Below, in pieces: positions 1 through 6,466 of a DNA stretch of 6,902 nucleotides (position 1 is its first letter; every line of letters starts with the position of its first letter). The notes under the pieces were generated by a model, which had not been told where the DNA came from, did no database searches, and worked only from the letters and a program-made list of their open reading frames with translations. Source of the DNA: Euryarchaeota archaeon UBA33. Its GTDB lineage: Archaea > Thermoplasmatota > E2 > DHVEG-1. The stretch covers positions 1-6,902 of the forward strand of contig DAYE01000029.1 in assembly GCA_002506745.1 (NCBI GenBank). The letters are read 5' to 3'. Both the position numbers and the translations under genes were made by a program.

Positions 1-672
1 AAAACCATACTTCAGCTACTTGACTTCAATGAAAATCCAAATGTAGGTATCTACTGTCGTACCAATGATTCCGTTGTTTTTTTACAACATAGTTTATCGA
101 AGAATACCAAACGATTAGTTGGGGAAGTCCTCGATGCAAAGGTCGTTGAGTTTTGTATTGCTGACTCCACGATTATCGGCTCTCTTCTCATGTGTAATTC
201 ATCTGGGGCTATAGTGACTGCATTTACGAACAAAGAGACGTTTCTTACCCTTGAAAAGCTAGGGCTTCGAGTGTTTCCCATCAAAGATATCATTAATGCT
301 GCCGGGAACGATATTTTAGCAAATGATTATGGCGCACTTGTTCATCCTGAATTAAAAGCCACAACAATAAAGCAAATCAGTAAAACCCTTGACGTCCCTG
401 TTCAAAAAGGAACGATTGCATCATTTGGGACCGTTGGCATGGCTGCTGTAGTGACCAACAAAGGCTGCCTCTGTCATCCGAAAACGACCGACGAGGAAAA
501 ACAACAGCTAAAAAAGGTTTTTGACGTGGAGGTCATGATCGGGACCGTCAACCATGGATTCCCTATGATAGGCAGTGGTCTCGTCGCCAATACAAAAGGT
601 GCGATCATCGGGAATATGACCACCGGTATCGAGATGGGTCGCATCGAAGAAGCATTAGGCTTTTTACAATAG
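1..672 (+). CDS. eif6: Translation initiation factor 6 (aIF6), 5' end cut by the window
   Basis: aIF6 binds the large ribosomal subunit and keeps it from joining the small subunit; it acts in the cytoplasm in subunit maturation and translation control. The frame is open from base 1 to the TAG at 670-672 (223 residues). The family is about 220-228 residues and no ATG, GTG or TTG occurs in frame before the conserved N-terminal region (PNVGIY, residues 13-18), so the true start lies a few codons outside the window; the internal ATG at 190 is not the start. The fivefold pseudo-repeat of the pentein-like fold is visible: segments ending near VGIYCRTND (15-23), LLMCNSSGAIV (62-72), ILANDYGALVHPE (105-117), AAVVTNKGCLCHP (148-160) and GLVANTKGAIIG (193-204). 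In many archaea this gene is followed by ribosomal protein LX and prefoldin genes; here noncoding DNA and thrS follow. Identification is firm. Confidence 0.95.
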   Translation, partial: KTILQLLDFNENPNVGIYCRTNDSVVFLQHSLSKNTKRLVGEVLDAKVVEFCIADSTIIGSLLMCNSSGAIVTAFTNKETFLTLEKLGLRVFPIKDIINAAGNDILANDYGALVHPELKATTIKQISKTLDVPVQKGTIASFGTVGMAAVVTNKGCLCHPKTTDEEKQQLKKVFDVEVMIGTVNHGFPMIGSGLVANTKGAIIGNMTTGIEMGRIEEALGFLQ

Positions 673-692
673 GTTTTTTCATCATCTTTTTT
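673..692 (+). terminator. Oligo-T transcription terminator after aIF6
   Basis: Two runs of six T (674-679 and 687-692) directly follow the aIF6 stop codon. Archaeal RNA polymerase commonly terminates at such T-tracts without a stable hairpin, and none is seen here. The position fits the 3' end of the aIF6 transcript. Confidence 0.55.
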
Positions 693-734
693 AGGAGAAA
701 ATTTCTAAGTCAACAGAGATAATAAAAAAATTCG

Positions 735-838
735 AAACATTCTTATATGACATGACATATTCTCTTGGCTAGGCGGAGAGATGGGATTGCAAGTAAAACA
801 AAAATTTTTTATTTACGGAGTATACACCTCCGCCGCCT
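735..838 (+). other. Possible promoter plus structured RNA element between aIF6 and thrS
   Basis: A TATA-like box (TTATATGA, 743-750) has an A-rich BRE-like stretch (CGAAAC, 733-738) before it and would place a transcription start near 772. From there GGCGGAG (772-778) is exactly complementary to CTCCGCC (828-834), closing a 63-nt unit. Inside it GTAAA (793-797) pairs with TTTAC (812-816), continued by A800-802 with T808-810. Two alternatives compete: CGGAG (816-820) with CTCCG (828-832), and AGGCGG (771-776) with CCGCCT (833-838). There is no T-arm, so it is not a tRNA, and no C/D box pair is seen. It lies upstream of the best thrS TATA box, so it would be a 3' UTR or separate small RNA rather than the thrS leader. 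Chance complementarity is possible. Confidence 0.25.
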
Positions 839-854
839 CCCCCATATAATCACT

Positions 855-874
855 GGAAACACTATCTTTAAAAA
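855..874 (+). promoter_or_regulatory. thrS promoter (BRE/TATA-like)
   Basis: GGAAAC (855-860) followed by CTTTAAAAA (866-874) resembles an archaeal BRE and TATA box. A start site 25-27 bases beyond the box centre falls near 896-898, leaving only a few bases before the ATG at 902. No Shine-Dalgarno sequence is seen before this ATG, which agrees with a leaderless or near-leaderless message. A second, weaker candidate is CATATAAT (843-850). Confidence 0.5.
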
Positions 875-901
875 CACTGATTTGCTTTACGGGTCGATTC
901 T

Positions 902-2764
902 ATGAAACTATTACTTATCCATAGCGATTTTATCGAATATGAGGTCAAAGAAAAAGCGATTCCACATCCTGAGGACACGAAAATCACAAAGGATCGCTTA
1001 GATGAGGCTCTCACTGTTTTTATTGCTGTTGAGAAAGTTGATGAAAAATCACCAATGCAGGCTGTTGACGAGGCGAGCAAAGAAATTATTAAGACCGCTG
1101 AACAACTCAAAGTCAAAAACATCATGCTATACCCCTATGCGCATCTCTCTTCAGATCTTGCGAGCGCTAAAGCTGGAAAGGATATCCTCGTACAACTCGA
1201 GCAGGAGGTAAAAAAACAGGACTACGTCGTGAAACGATCACCATTTGGTTGGTATAAGGCGTTCACCATCTCCTGCAAAGGCCATCCTCTCTCAGAGCTC
1301 TCCCGTGAGATTATCCCAGGGAAAGAAAAGAAGGCAGTGGAAAAAGAACGTGAGATCGTCTCTCAATGGTGCATTCTTACCCCGCAAGGCGAACTGAACG
1401 ATGCAGAGAAATTCAATTTCTCAGGTCATGAGGAACTCAAACAATTGTATGAATACGAAAGTAGTGGGACGCGAAAGATCGTCGGTGAGCCACCCCATGT
1501 GAAAATGATGCAATCACATGAGCTTGTGGATTATGAACCTGCGAGTGATTCAGGGAACTTCCGCTGGTATCCCAAGGGACGAATGATCAAAGGTCTTCTG
1601 GAACAGCATATCAATAACATGGTGCGAGACATTGGTGGTATGCAGGTAGAAACACCAATCATGTATGATCTCGAGCACCCTGCCTTGAGTGAGTATGTTA
1701 AAAAGTTCCCTGCAAGGCAATACATTGTTCATTCCGATAAGGATTACTTCCTCAGGTTCGCAGCCTGCTTCGGGCAATATATGATCGCCCATGATATGAC
1801 GATTTCCTATCGGAACCTTCCACTGCGATTGTATGAGCTGACGCATTATAGCTTCCGCCGTGAACAAAGCGGTGAAGTCAGCGGTCTGAAAAGATTACGG
1901 GCGTTTACCATGCCTGATCTTCATACCTTCTGTAAAGACCTTCCCCAAGCTACTGAGGAATTCAAACGTCAATTTACCACTTCGATGCGATGGATGAGCT
2001 CCCTGAAACTTGATTCCGAGGTCGCCTTACGGTTTGTCAAAGAGTTTTACGAGAATAACAAGACCCTGGCCCAGGACCTCGCGAAGTTAGCTGGGAAACC
2101 GATCCTTGTTGAGCTCTGGAACGAGCGGTACTTCTACTTTGTCATGAAATTCGAGTTCAATGTCATTGACTCCATGAAGAAAGCAAGTGCGCTATCAACA
2201 GTTCAAATCGATGTCGAGAATGGGAAACGATTCAACATCACCTATGCTGATGAGAAAGGGGAAAAACAACATCCTTACATTCTTCACACAAGCATCTCGG
2301 GGAGCATCGACCGGAACCTTTATGCTTTACTGGAACGTGAAGCTATTAAAATAAACCAGGGAAAAAAACCGATGTTACCACTCTGGCTTTCACCCACCCA
2401 AGTCCGATTCATACCGGTCGCCGATGAGTTCGTCCCTGATTGTGAGATGTTGATTAATGAGCTCAATGCGATCTCACCGTTCTATTATATCAGATCCGAT
2501 ATCGATGACCGCGAAGAAAGCGTCGGACGGAAGATCCGTGATGCGGAAAAAGAATGGATCCCTTATATCGTTGTGATTGGTGAGAAAGAACGCAAAGAAA
2601 AAATAGTCTCCCCACGGGTACGTATCAGCGAGCTAGGTGAAGGAGATAGGCCTTATACAATTTCACAGTTACATACTCTCATCCTAGAGAAAGTCAAGGA
2701 CTTTCCGCAACAAAAATTACCTGTCGCACTCCATCTGTCAAAACGACCGAAATTCAAAGGATAA
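902..2764 (+). CDS. thrS: Threonyl-tRNA synthetase, archaeal type
   Basis: Charges tRNA-Thr with threonine in the cytoplasm. At 620 residues it has the archaeal domain order. An N-terminal D-aminoacyl-tRNA-deacylase-like editing domain (about 1-140) removes mischarged serine; His81, Lys119 and Glu132 sit where the functional residues His83, Lys121 and Glu134 lie in the Pyrococcus enzyme, with a constant offset of two. The class II catalytic core follows: motif 1 around 230-260, motif 2 with FRRE (318-321), and motif 3 ending in GSIDR (467-471). Cys289, His341 and His462 match the three zinc ligands that select threonine. The C-terminal anticodon-binding domain begins near 495 (PTQVRFIPV). All expected active-site residues are present, so it should both charge and edit. 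ATG 902 gives the family-typical N terminus (MKLLLIHSD). No Shine-Dalgarno sequence precedes it. The PurP-like gene follows after a short gap and is probably cotranscribed. Confidence 0.97.
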   Translation: MKLLLIHSDFIEYEVKEKAIPHPEDTKITKDRLDEALTVFIAVEKVDEKSPMQAVDEASKEIIKTAEQLKVKNIMLYPYAHLSSDLASAKAGKDILVQLEQEVKKQDYVVKRSPFGWYKAFTISCKGHPLSELSREIIPGKEKKAVEKEREIVSQWCILTPQGELNDAEKFNFSGHEELKQLYEYESSGTRKIVGEPPHVKMMQSHELVDYEPASDSGNFRWYPKGRMIKGLLEQHINNMVRDIGGMQVETPIMYDLEHPALSEYVKKFPARQYIVHSDKDYFLRFAACFGQYMIAHDMTISYRNLPLRLYELTHYSFRREQSGEVSGLKRLRAFTMPDLHTFCKDLPQATEEFKRQFTTSMRWMSSLKLDSEVALRFVKEFYENNKTLAQDLAKLAGKPILVELWNERYFYFVMKFEFNVIDSMKKASALSTVQIDVENGKRFNITYADEKGEKQHPYILHTSISGSIDRNLYALLEREAIKINQGKKPMLPLWLSPTQVRFIPVADEFVPDCEMLINELNAISPFYYIRSDIDDREESVGRKIRDAEKEWIPYIVVIGEKERKEKIVSPRVRISELGEGDRPYTISQLHTLILEKVKDFPQQKLPVALHLSKRPKFKG

Positions 2765-2777
2765 GCACACGATGTAC

Positions 2778-2817
2778 TGTCCCATTTGGAAATGGAATGT
2801 CCCATGTTGGAAAGGAA
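2778..2817 (+). repeat. Imperfect 20-bp tandem duplication over the start of the PurP-like gene
   Basis: Bases 2778-2797 and 2798-2817 are adjacent 20-base copies. They share TGTCCCAT, then TTGGAAA, then GGAA, and differ only by one extra T before GGAA in the first copy and one extra G after CCCAT in the second. That extra G creates the ATG (2804-2806) preferred here as start; the first copy has ATT at the matching place. The first copy now supplies the bases just upstream of the ATG, including a weak GGAA (2794-2797) six bases before it. Confidence 0.8.
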
Positions 2818-3934
2818 GATAATTCAAAACCTTGTAGAATCTTACGATCCCCAAAAAATCACAATTGGTGTATTAGGCGGGCATTCAGCGCTGGATGTCT
2901 GCAGAGGGGCAAAAAAACATGGTTTTCGAACCTTTGCTGTCTGTCAAAAAGGAAGAGATAAGACCTATACCAAATACTATAAGACCCGTGCTGATGGTCG
3001 AGGATGCATCGATAAAACTATTGTTCTAAATAAATTCAGTGACATCACGATGCCAGAAGTCCAAGAACAATTACGAGATGAGAACACAATTTTTATTCAC
3101 AACCGATACTTCTGGGTCTACTTTAATTTCACGGATATCGAGAATAATTTCAGAGTTCCGATTTTCGGAACACGTTCGATGCTAAAACTTGAGGAACGGA
3201 ACGTTCCGAAAAACCAATATTACTTGTTACAGAAGGCAGGGATCCGGTATCCTCAGTTGTTCCAATCACCTCATGATATCGATCGACTCGTGATTGTAAA
3301 AGTCAATGAAGCAATCCGTGGGTATGAACGCGCGTTTTTCTTCGCGTCGAGTTTCGCGGACTACAAAAAGAAATCAGACCAGCTTCTAGCAAAAAAAATG
3401 ATTACTCAGGAGTCATTGGGTCAAGCGGTCATTGAAGAATATGTGATTGGAACCCAGATTAATTTTAATTATTTCTACTCGGTTCTTGATGATGAACTGG
3501 AGATTATGGGGACAGATACTCGCAGGCAAACAAATCTTGATGGTCTGCTTCGTCTTCCTGCTGATGAGCAATTGGCGGTGCTCAAGTACCTACGACCAAA
3601 AATCATTGAAACAGGCCATATTGCCGCGACTACAAAAGAATCCATCATTGAATCGATCTTTGAGCTTGGTGAAAAATTCGTTAAAACGACAAAAAAAGAA
3701 TATCCTCCTGGTATTATCGGTCCGTTTGCGTTACAAGGTGCTATCGTTGCTGATAAAGGGAAAGAAGAAATGGTCGTCTTTGATGTGTCATTAAGAATTC
3801 CAGGCAGTCCATTAACGCAATTCACGCCACATTCAGGATATTTATATGGTGAGTCCATAAGCTATGGTGAGCGGATTGCCTTAGAACTTCAAAAGGCGAT
3901 ACAAACGAAACGACTCAAAGACATCGTTACCTAA
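2804..3934 (+). CDS. purP: PurP-like ATP-grasp protein (formate-AICAR ligase family, divergent subgroup)
   Basis: Canonical PurP makes FAICAR from AICAR, formate and ATP, the penultimate step of IMP synthesis in archaea. The family match runs end to end over 376 residues: ITIGVLGGHSALDVCRGAK (19-37) is the N-terminal nucleotide-binding region, then VPIFG (118-122), IEEYVIG (210-216), the FNYFYS core (221-226), IPP-like PPGIIGPFALQ (301-311) and VVFDVSLR (324-331), a likely metal-binding strand. ATG 2804 gives an N terminus the same length as Methanocaldococcus PurP; in-frame TTG 2786 and ATG 2792 would add six or four residues. The canonical glycine-rich loop (PGARGGRGYF-like) after IVK is replaced by NEAIRGYERAFF (168-179), and the canonical PHGSF segment reads HNRYF (99-103). 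This resembles the PurP2-type paralogues, whose reaction is not settled. Family is certain; FAICAR synthesis by this copy is not. Confidence 0.85.
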   Translation: MLERKIIQNLVESYDPQKITIGVLGGHSALDVCRGAKKHGFRTFAVCQKGRDKTYTKYYKTRADGRGCIDKTIVLNKFSDITMPEVQEQLRDENTIFIHNRYFWVYFNFTDIENNFRVPIFGTRSMLKLEERNVPKNQYYLLQKAGIRYPQLFQSPHDIDRLVIVKVNEAIRGYERAFFFASSFADYKKKSDQLLAKKMITQESLGQAVIEEYVIGTQINFNYFYSVLDDELEIMGTDTRRQTNLDGLLRLPADEQLAVLKYLRPKIIETGHIAATTKESIIESIFELGEKFVKTTKKEYPPGIIGPFALQGAIVADKGKEEMVVFDVSLRIPGSPLTQFTPHSGYLYGESISYGERIALELQKAIQTKRLKDIVT

Positions 3935-4498
3935 CTAATGACAGTGAATACTACGGTCTTCGGTCACTATCATCTCTACTTTTTCATCATGTTCCTCTGC
4001 TGGTATCGATCTCATGATTTGATATTCAAATGCAAGACCGATAGAATGCGCTTGTAAGGTGGTTTTCAGCAATCGATCATAGTAGCCCATTCCATGACCT
4101 ATACGGTTTCCACATAAATCAAAAGCAACCCCCGGGACGATAAGGAGTTCCACTGTGGAAACAGGAGCTTTCCGGATACAATCTTGACGTGGTTCTAGGA
4201 TAGAATACGCACCTGGACTTAGATCATCCCAGCTAAGCAGTTTTGATAAACAGATTGTCTTTTTCCGGGTATCGGTTTTTGGGACTAGTACGGTTTTTCC
4301 ACTCAATAACGATTCCTTTATCATGTCATGTGTGTCGACTTCATTGTCGTACGAGACATAAAAAAGGACAGTGTGGGCGGTTCGATACCACGGTGAGGAA
4401 AAAAGACGGTGTTGAATCTGCTGACTTTTTATCTTTACTTCTGATTTCGATAATTCTTTACGTTTTATTAAAAATTGTTCACGAAGTGATTTTTTCAT
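3935..4498 (-). CDS. 5-formyltetrahydrofolate cyclo-ligase (5,10-methenyl-THF synthetase) family
   Basis: Uses ATP to convert 5-formyl-tetrahydrofolate (or an archaeal pterin counterpart) to the methenyl form, recycling a dead-end one-carbon carrier in the cytoplasm. The 187 residues match the usual size. Visible family features are the basic N terminus (KKSLREQFLIKRKEL, 2-16), FYVSYDNEVDT (46-56), VLVPKT (70-75), GAYSILEP (96-103) and the signature VPGVAFD...GNRIGHGMGYYDR (121-142) with its glycine-rich nucleotide loop; IPAEEHDEKVEMIVTE (165-180) is the typical C-terminal strand. The start is fixed: an in-frame TGA directly precedes the ATG (4496-4498). No Shine-Dalgarno sequence is close by, and a TATA-like box lies about 28 bases upstream, which suggests a leaderless message. 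The gene meets the PurP-like gene stop to stop with no spacer. Family assignment is strong; the pterin actually used is not evident. Confidence 0.9.
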   Translation of the reverse strand: MKKSLREQFLIKRKELSKSEVKIKSQQIQHRLFSSPWYRTAHTVLFYVSYDNEVDTHDMIKESLLSGKTVLVPKTDTRKKTICLSKLLSWDDLSPGAYSILEPRQDCIRKAPVSTVELLIVPGVAFDLCGNRIGHGMGYYDRLLKTTLQAHSIGLAFEYQIMRSIPAEEHDEKVEMIVTEDRSIHCH

Positions 4499-4520
4499 TC
4501 AAATTCTATATTTCCTAAGT

Positions 4521-4530
4521 ATTATTTAGA
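4521..4530 (-). promoter_or_regulatory. TATA-like promoter of the cyclo-ligase gene
   Basis: On the minus strand this reads TCTAAATAAT, a good archaeal TATA-like box centred about 28 bases upstream of the ATG at 4498. That spacing predicts transcription starting at or within a few bases of the start codon, in line with the missing Shine-Dalgarno sequence. Confidence 0.5.
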
Positions 4531-4618
4531 AGTTCACCTCCATTTTTTACTCAGTAAACAATAGGTTTTAATTCCAGTTTTGTATTTGTCTTCTCAGGTA
4601 GATACCATTATTATTCAT

Positions 4619-4627
4619 TGGTGGGGG
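4619..4627 (+). promoter_or_regulatory. Possible ribosome binding site of the ATP-grasp gene
   Basis: TGGTGGGGG just upstream contains GGTG, which can pair with the anti-Shine-Dalgarno end of archaeal 16S rRNA. It lies about 14-20 bases before ATG 4641, further than usual, so the assignment is weak. It would imply a leadered transcript; TTTTAATT (4566-4573) is the only TATA-like candidate upstream. Confidence 0.25.
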
Positions 4628-4640
4628 CACGGTTAAACAA

Positions 4641-5870
4641 ATGAATCCATCACAAGAAAAATATATTACCCGGTTCAATGACCCCATTGCGTTTATCCTA
4701 GGGATTTATCCTACTTCTAACCTTGCTGCTGTACGAAACCTTGGAAGACATGGTGTACCTACCGTGGTTCTTGACATTAAAAAGAATCAAGCAGCATTTT
4801 ACTCCAAATATACAAAAGGTTTTGTTTGTCCGCATCCAAAATACGATGAGCAAACGTATATTGATTTTCTCATGTGCCTTGGGGCTCAGCTTCCTGAGAA
4901 AGGTGTTCTTATCCCAACAGGTGATACGGAAACACTTGCCTTGTTACGACACCAGAGGCAGTTAAAATCGTATTATCATTTTACTATGGATGCCTATGAG
5001 AAAGTAAATTTGTTTATTAACAAGAAATTATTTTATCAATACCTGGCGAAACACAATATTCCTCATCCGAAGACTTTTTTCCCACATGATGAATGCGATG
5101 TGAAAGCAGCAAGCGTGGAACTATCCTATCCTTGTATTGTAAAACCGGTGTATCCAACCTATTTTAGATTTGATTTTAACACAAAGCTGTTTATCGCATC
5201 TTCTCCAAAACAGCTACTCTCGTTATATACAAAAGCCCATGAGAAAAACCATGAGATCATGCTTCAAGAGATTATCCCTGGTGAGGCTGACACAATGTTT
5301 GGATTCAATGCCTATTATGATCACCATGGTACTCCTCATGGGATGTTCGTCTATCAACGGATTCGAGAATGGCCACTTGGGTTCGGAAACGGGTGTTATA
5401 TCCAACATGTAGAAGAACCGATGCTTGAGCAGATGACAACCTCATTGATTCGGAAGATAGACTTTTATGGGATTGTTGATGCAGAGTTTAAACGTGATCC
5501 CCGCGACGGACTTTTTAAATTCATTGAGGTGAATCCTCGGGTGTGGATGCAAAATGGTTTTCCATCTCGGTATGGTTGTAATCTTCCCTATATGGCGTAT
5601 TTAGATGCGATTAAAAAACCACTTCCAGAAAATCCATTATTTGTTCAGAATCATGCCGTGAAATGGGTATATTTCTTAGAAGATATACAATCTATACAGG
5701 CACAGATGCGGGATAGATCGATACAGTTTCGCACGATATTACCGGCATATAACCTTAGAAACGAGTTTGCTTTATTTGCATGGGATGATCCGCTTCCATT
5801 TTTCATCCTTGGTAGTAAATCGATTTCAACATTGTTTTCAACCTTGTTACGTCCAAGTGATTCCCGCTGA
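4641..5870 (+). CDS. Stand-alone ATP-grasp ligase (carboxylate-amine ligase type), substrate unknown
   Basis: ATP-grasp ligases activate a carboxylate as an acyl phosphate and join it to an amine or similar nucleophile. The 409 residues show an N-terminal Rossmann-like preATP-grasp domain (about 15-115) with LGIYPTSNLAAVRNLGRHGVPTV (20-42) and PTGDTE (92-97), a linker helix with NKKLFYQYLAKHNIPHPKT (127-145), then the ATP-grasp fold. Lys168 in PCIVKPV (164-170) and Glu210 in MLQEIIPG (207-214) are the expected adenine-contact residues. Glu282 in DAEFKRD and Glu296/Asn298 in FIEVNPR (294-300) are the expected magnesium ligands, so the enzyme looks active. This pattern matches the predicted ATP-grasp group (COG3919) related to D-aspartate ligase and to enzymes of glycan or peptide modification. 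No membrane segment or partner gene is seen. ATG 4641 is the first in-frame start. Domain call is strong; reaction unknown. Confidence 0.85.
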   Translation: MNPSQEKYITRFNDPIAFILGIYPTSNLAAVRNLGRHGVPTVVLDIKKNQAAFYSKYTKGFVCPHPKYDEQTYIDFLMCLGAQLPEKGVLIPTGDTETLALLRHQRQLKSYYHFTMDAYEKVNLFINKKLFYQYLAKHNIPHPKTFFPHDECDVKAASVELSYPCIVKPVYPTYFRFDFNTKLFIASSPKQLLSLYTKAHEKNHEIMLQEIIPGEADTMFGFNAYYDHHGTPHGMFVYQRIREWPLGFGNGCYIQHVEEPMLEQMTTSLIRKIDFYGIVDAEFKRDPRDGLFKFIEVNPRVWMQNGFPSRYGCNLPYMAYLDAIKKPLPENPLFVQNHAVKWVYFLEDIQSIQAQMRDRSIQFRTILPAYNLRNEFALFAWDDPLPFFILGSKSISTLFSTLLRPSDSR

Positions 5871-5924
5871 TCCTCTTAGAAGAAACTTGATCCTTACCGA
5901 TGATGTTGTAGTTTTTCATTAGAA

Positions 5925-5958
5925 TTTTAATATAAAAACATTTTTAAATAAATATATG
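5925..5958 (+). promoter_or_regulatory. AT-rich promoter-like boxes upstream of the small ORF
   Basis: Two strong TATA-like stretches occur, TTTTAATATAAAAA (5925-5938) and TTTTTAAATAAATATATG (5941-5958). Either would start transcription before the GGGGG run at 5987-5991, which could serve as a ribosome binding site. The whole stretch is AT-rich, so such boxes also arise by chance. Confidence 0.35.
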
Positions 5959-6013
5959 TTTCTTTTATAAGAAATCTATCGTTATAGGGGGCTTAATTAT
6001 CGACGAAGAAAAA

Positions 6014-6217
6014 TTGACGTTTGAAGATGGTATTATATTTTGTAAACACTTATATCAATGTGCGATTCATAAAACAATAAACGGCGTTCCCGAAGAATGG
6101 ATCATTTTTTACAAAACACATACGTTCTTAAATAAATTAGGATATACGTCCGATATAAAAGATCTTGAAAAGGTTATGTTCAAGTTAAATCTTGATGATC
6201 TCTATATGAATATCTAA
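6014..6217 (+). CDS. Small hypothetical protein, start uncertain
   Basis: I do not recognise this protein. From TTG 6014 to TAA 6215-6217 it has 67 residues, with no signal peptide, membrane segment or zinc-ligand pattern; it contains aromatic-rich EEWIIFYKTHTFLNKLGY (27-44) and an acidic-basic helix-like C terminus (DIKDLEKVMFKLNLDDLY, 47-64). No ATG or GTG starts are available in frame. The frame stays open upstream past the GGGGG run (5987-5991), and ATT 5996 would sit at normal ribosome-binding distance from it, adding residues up to IIDEEK before the TTG. TTG 6014 is 22 bases from that run. It may be a real small gene with a rare start or the remnant of a longer gene that lost its 5' end. 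Its codons are AT-richer than those of thrS. Confidence 0.4.
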   Translation: MTFEDGIIFCKHLYQCAIHKTINGVPEEWIIFYKTHTFLNKLGYTSDIKDLEKVMFKLNLDDLYMNI

Positions 6218-6239
6218 CTTTTATCTAAGAAATCAATTT

Positions 6240-6269
6240 GGTTAACGGGAGTAAATTCACCGGTAAACC
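6240..6269. repeat. Imperfect inverted repeat downstream of the small ORF
   Basis: GGTTAACGGG (6240-6249) and CCGGTAAACC (6260-6269) form ten-base arms pairing at eight positions around a ten-base AT-rich centre. It begins 22 bases after the stop of the small ORF. No T-tract follows directly, so a terminator hairpin is not clear; an operator or transcript-end hairpin is possible. The remaining bases to 6418 are AT-rich and show nothing I can assign. Confidence 0.35.
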
Positions 6270-6418
6270 ACCATTTCTAATCAAAAAAAGAAAAATAAAT
6301 TTTATTTCATAATCTACAGAGTGGTATTCTTGCTTCAATTATGACAATATTTACTCTTTATATCAAGACTTTTTTAAAAAAAGTAGTTATGAGTCACGAC
6401 AATTTATTATTTTGGAAG

Positions 6419-6433
6419 AGTTAAATTTAAATA
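6419..6433 (+). promoter_or_regulatory. TATA-like promoter of the secreted-protein gene
   Basis: AGTTAAATTTAAATA contains the archaeal-type TATA box TTTAAATA (6426-6433). A transcription start 25-27 bases from its centre lies near 6455-6457, which allows a leaderless start at ATG 6455 or an 11-base leader with GGGG (6457-6460) before ATG 6467. Confidence 0.5.
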
Positions 6434-6466
6434 TGATGGGATGTTAATATAGTAATGGGGAATAAT

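Noticed and set aside
190..672. aIF6 starting at the ATG at 190 (160 residues)
   Set aside because: The frame is open and matches the family from base 1, and the protein would lose its first pseudo-repeat.
772..834. tRNA gene suggested by a 7-bp stem (GGCGGAG with CTCCGCC)
   Set aside because: Only 63 bases, with no T-arm, no D-arm and no anticodon stem; the resemblance is limited to the closing stem.
841..851. CATATAAT as the main thrS TATA box
   Set aside because: It would give a leader of about 30 bases without any Shine-Dalgarno sequence; the box at 866-874 fits a near-leaderless start better.
1550..1867. 105-residue minus strand ORF inside thrS
   Set aside because: It overlaps conserved catalytic-core codons of thrS in another frame and resembles no family.
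4243..4518. 91-residue + strand ORF opposite the cyclo-ligase gene
   Set aside because: It is antisense to a well-matched conserved enzyme, has no family resemblance, and its hydrophobic tail comes from AT-rich upstream DNA.
6293..6307. Perfect AT inverted repeat AAATAAA/TTTATTT
   Set aside because: Only seven A/T pairs with one base between them, in a very AT-rich stretch; expected by chance and too tight for a stable loop.
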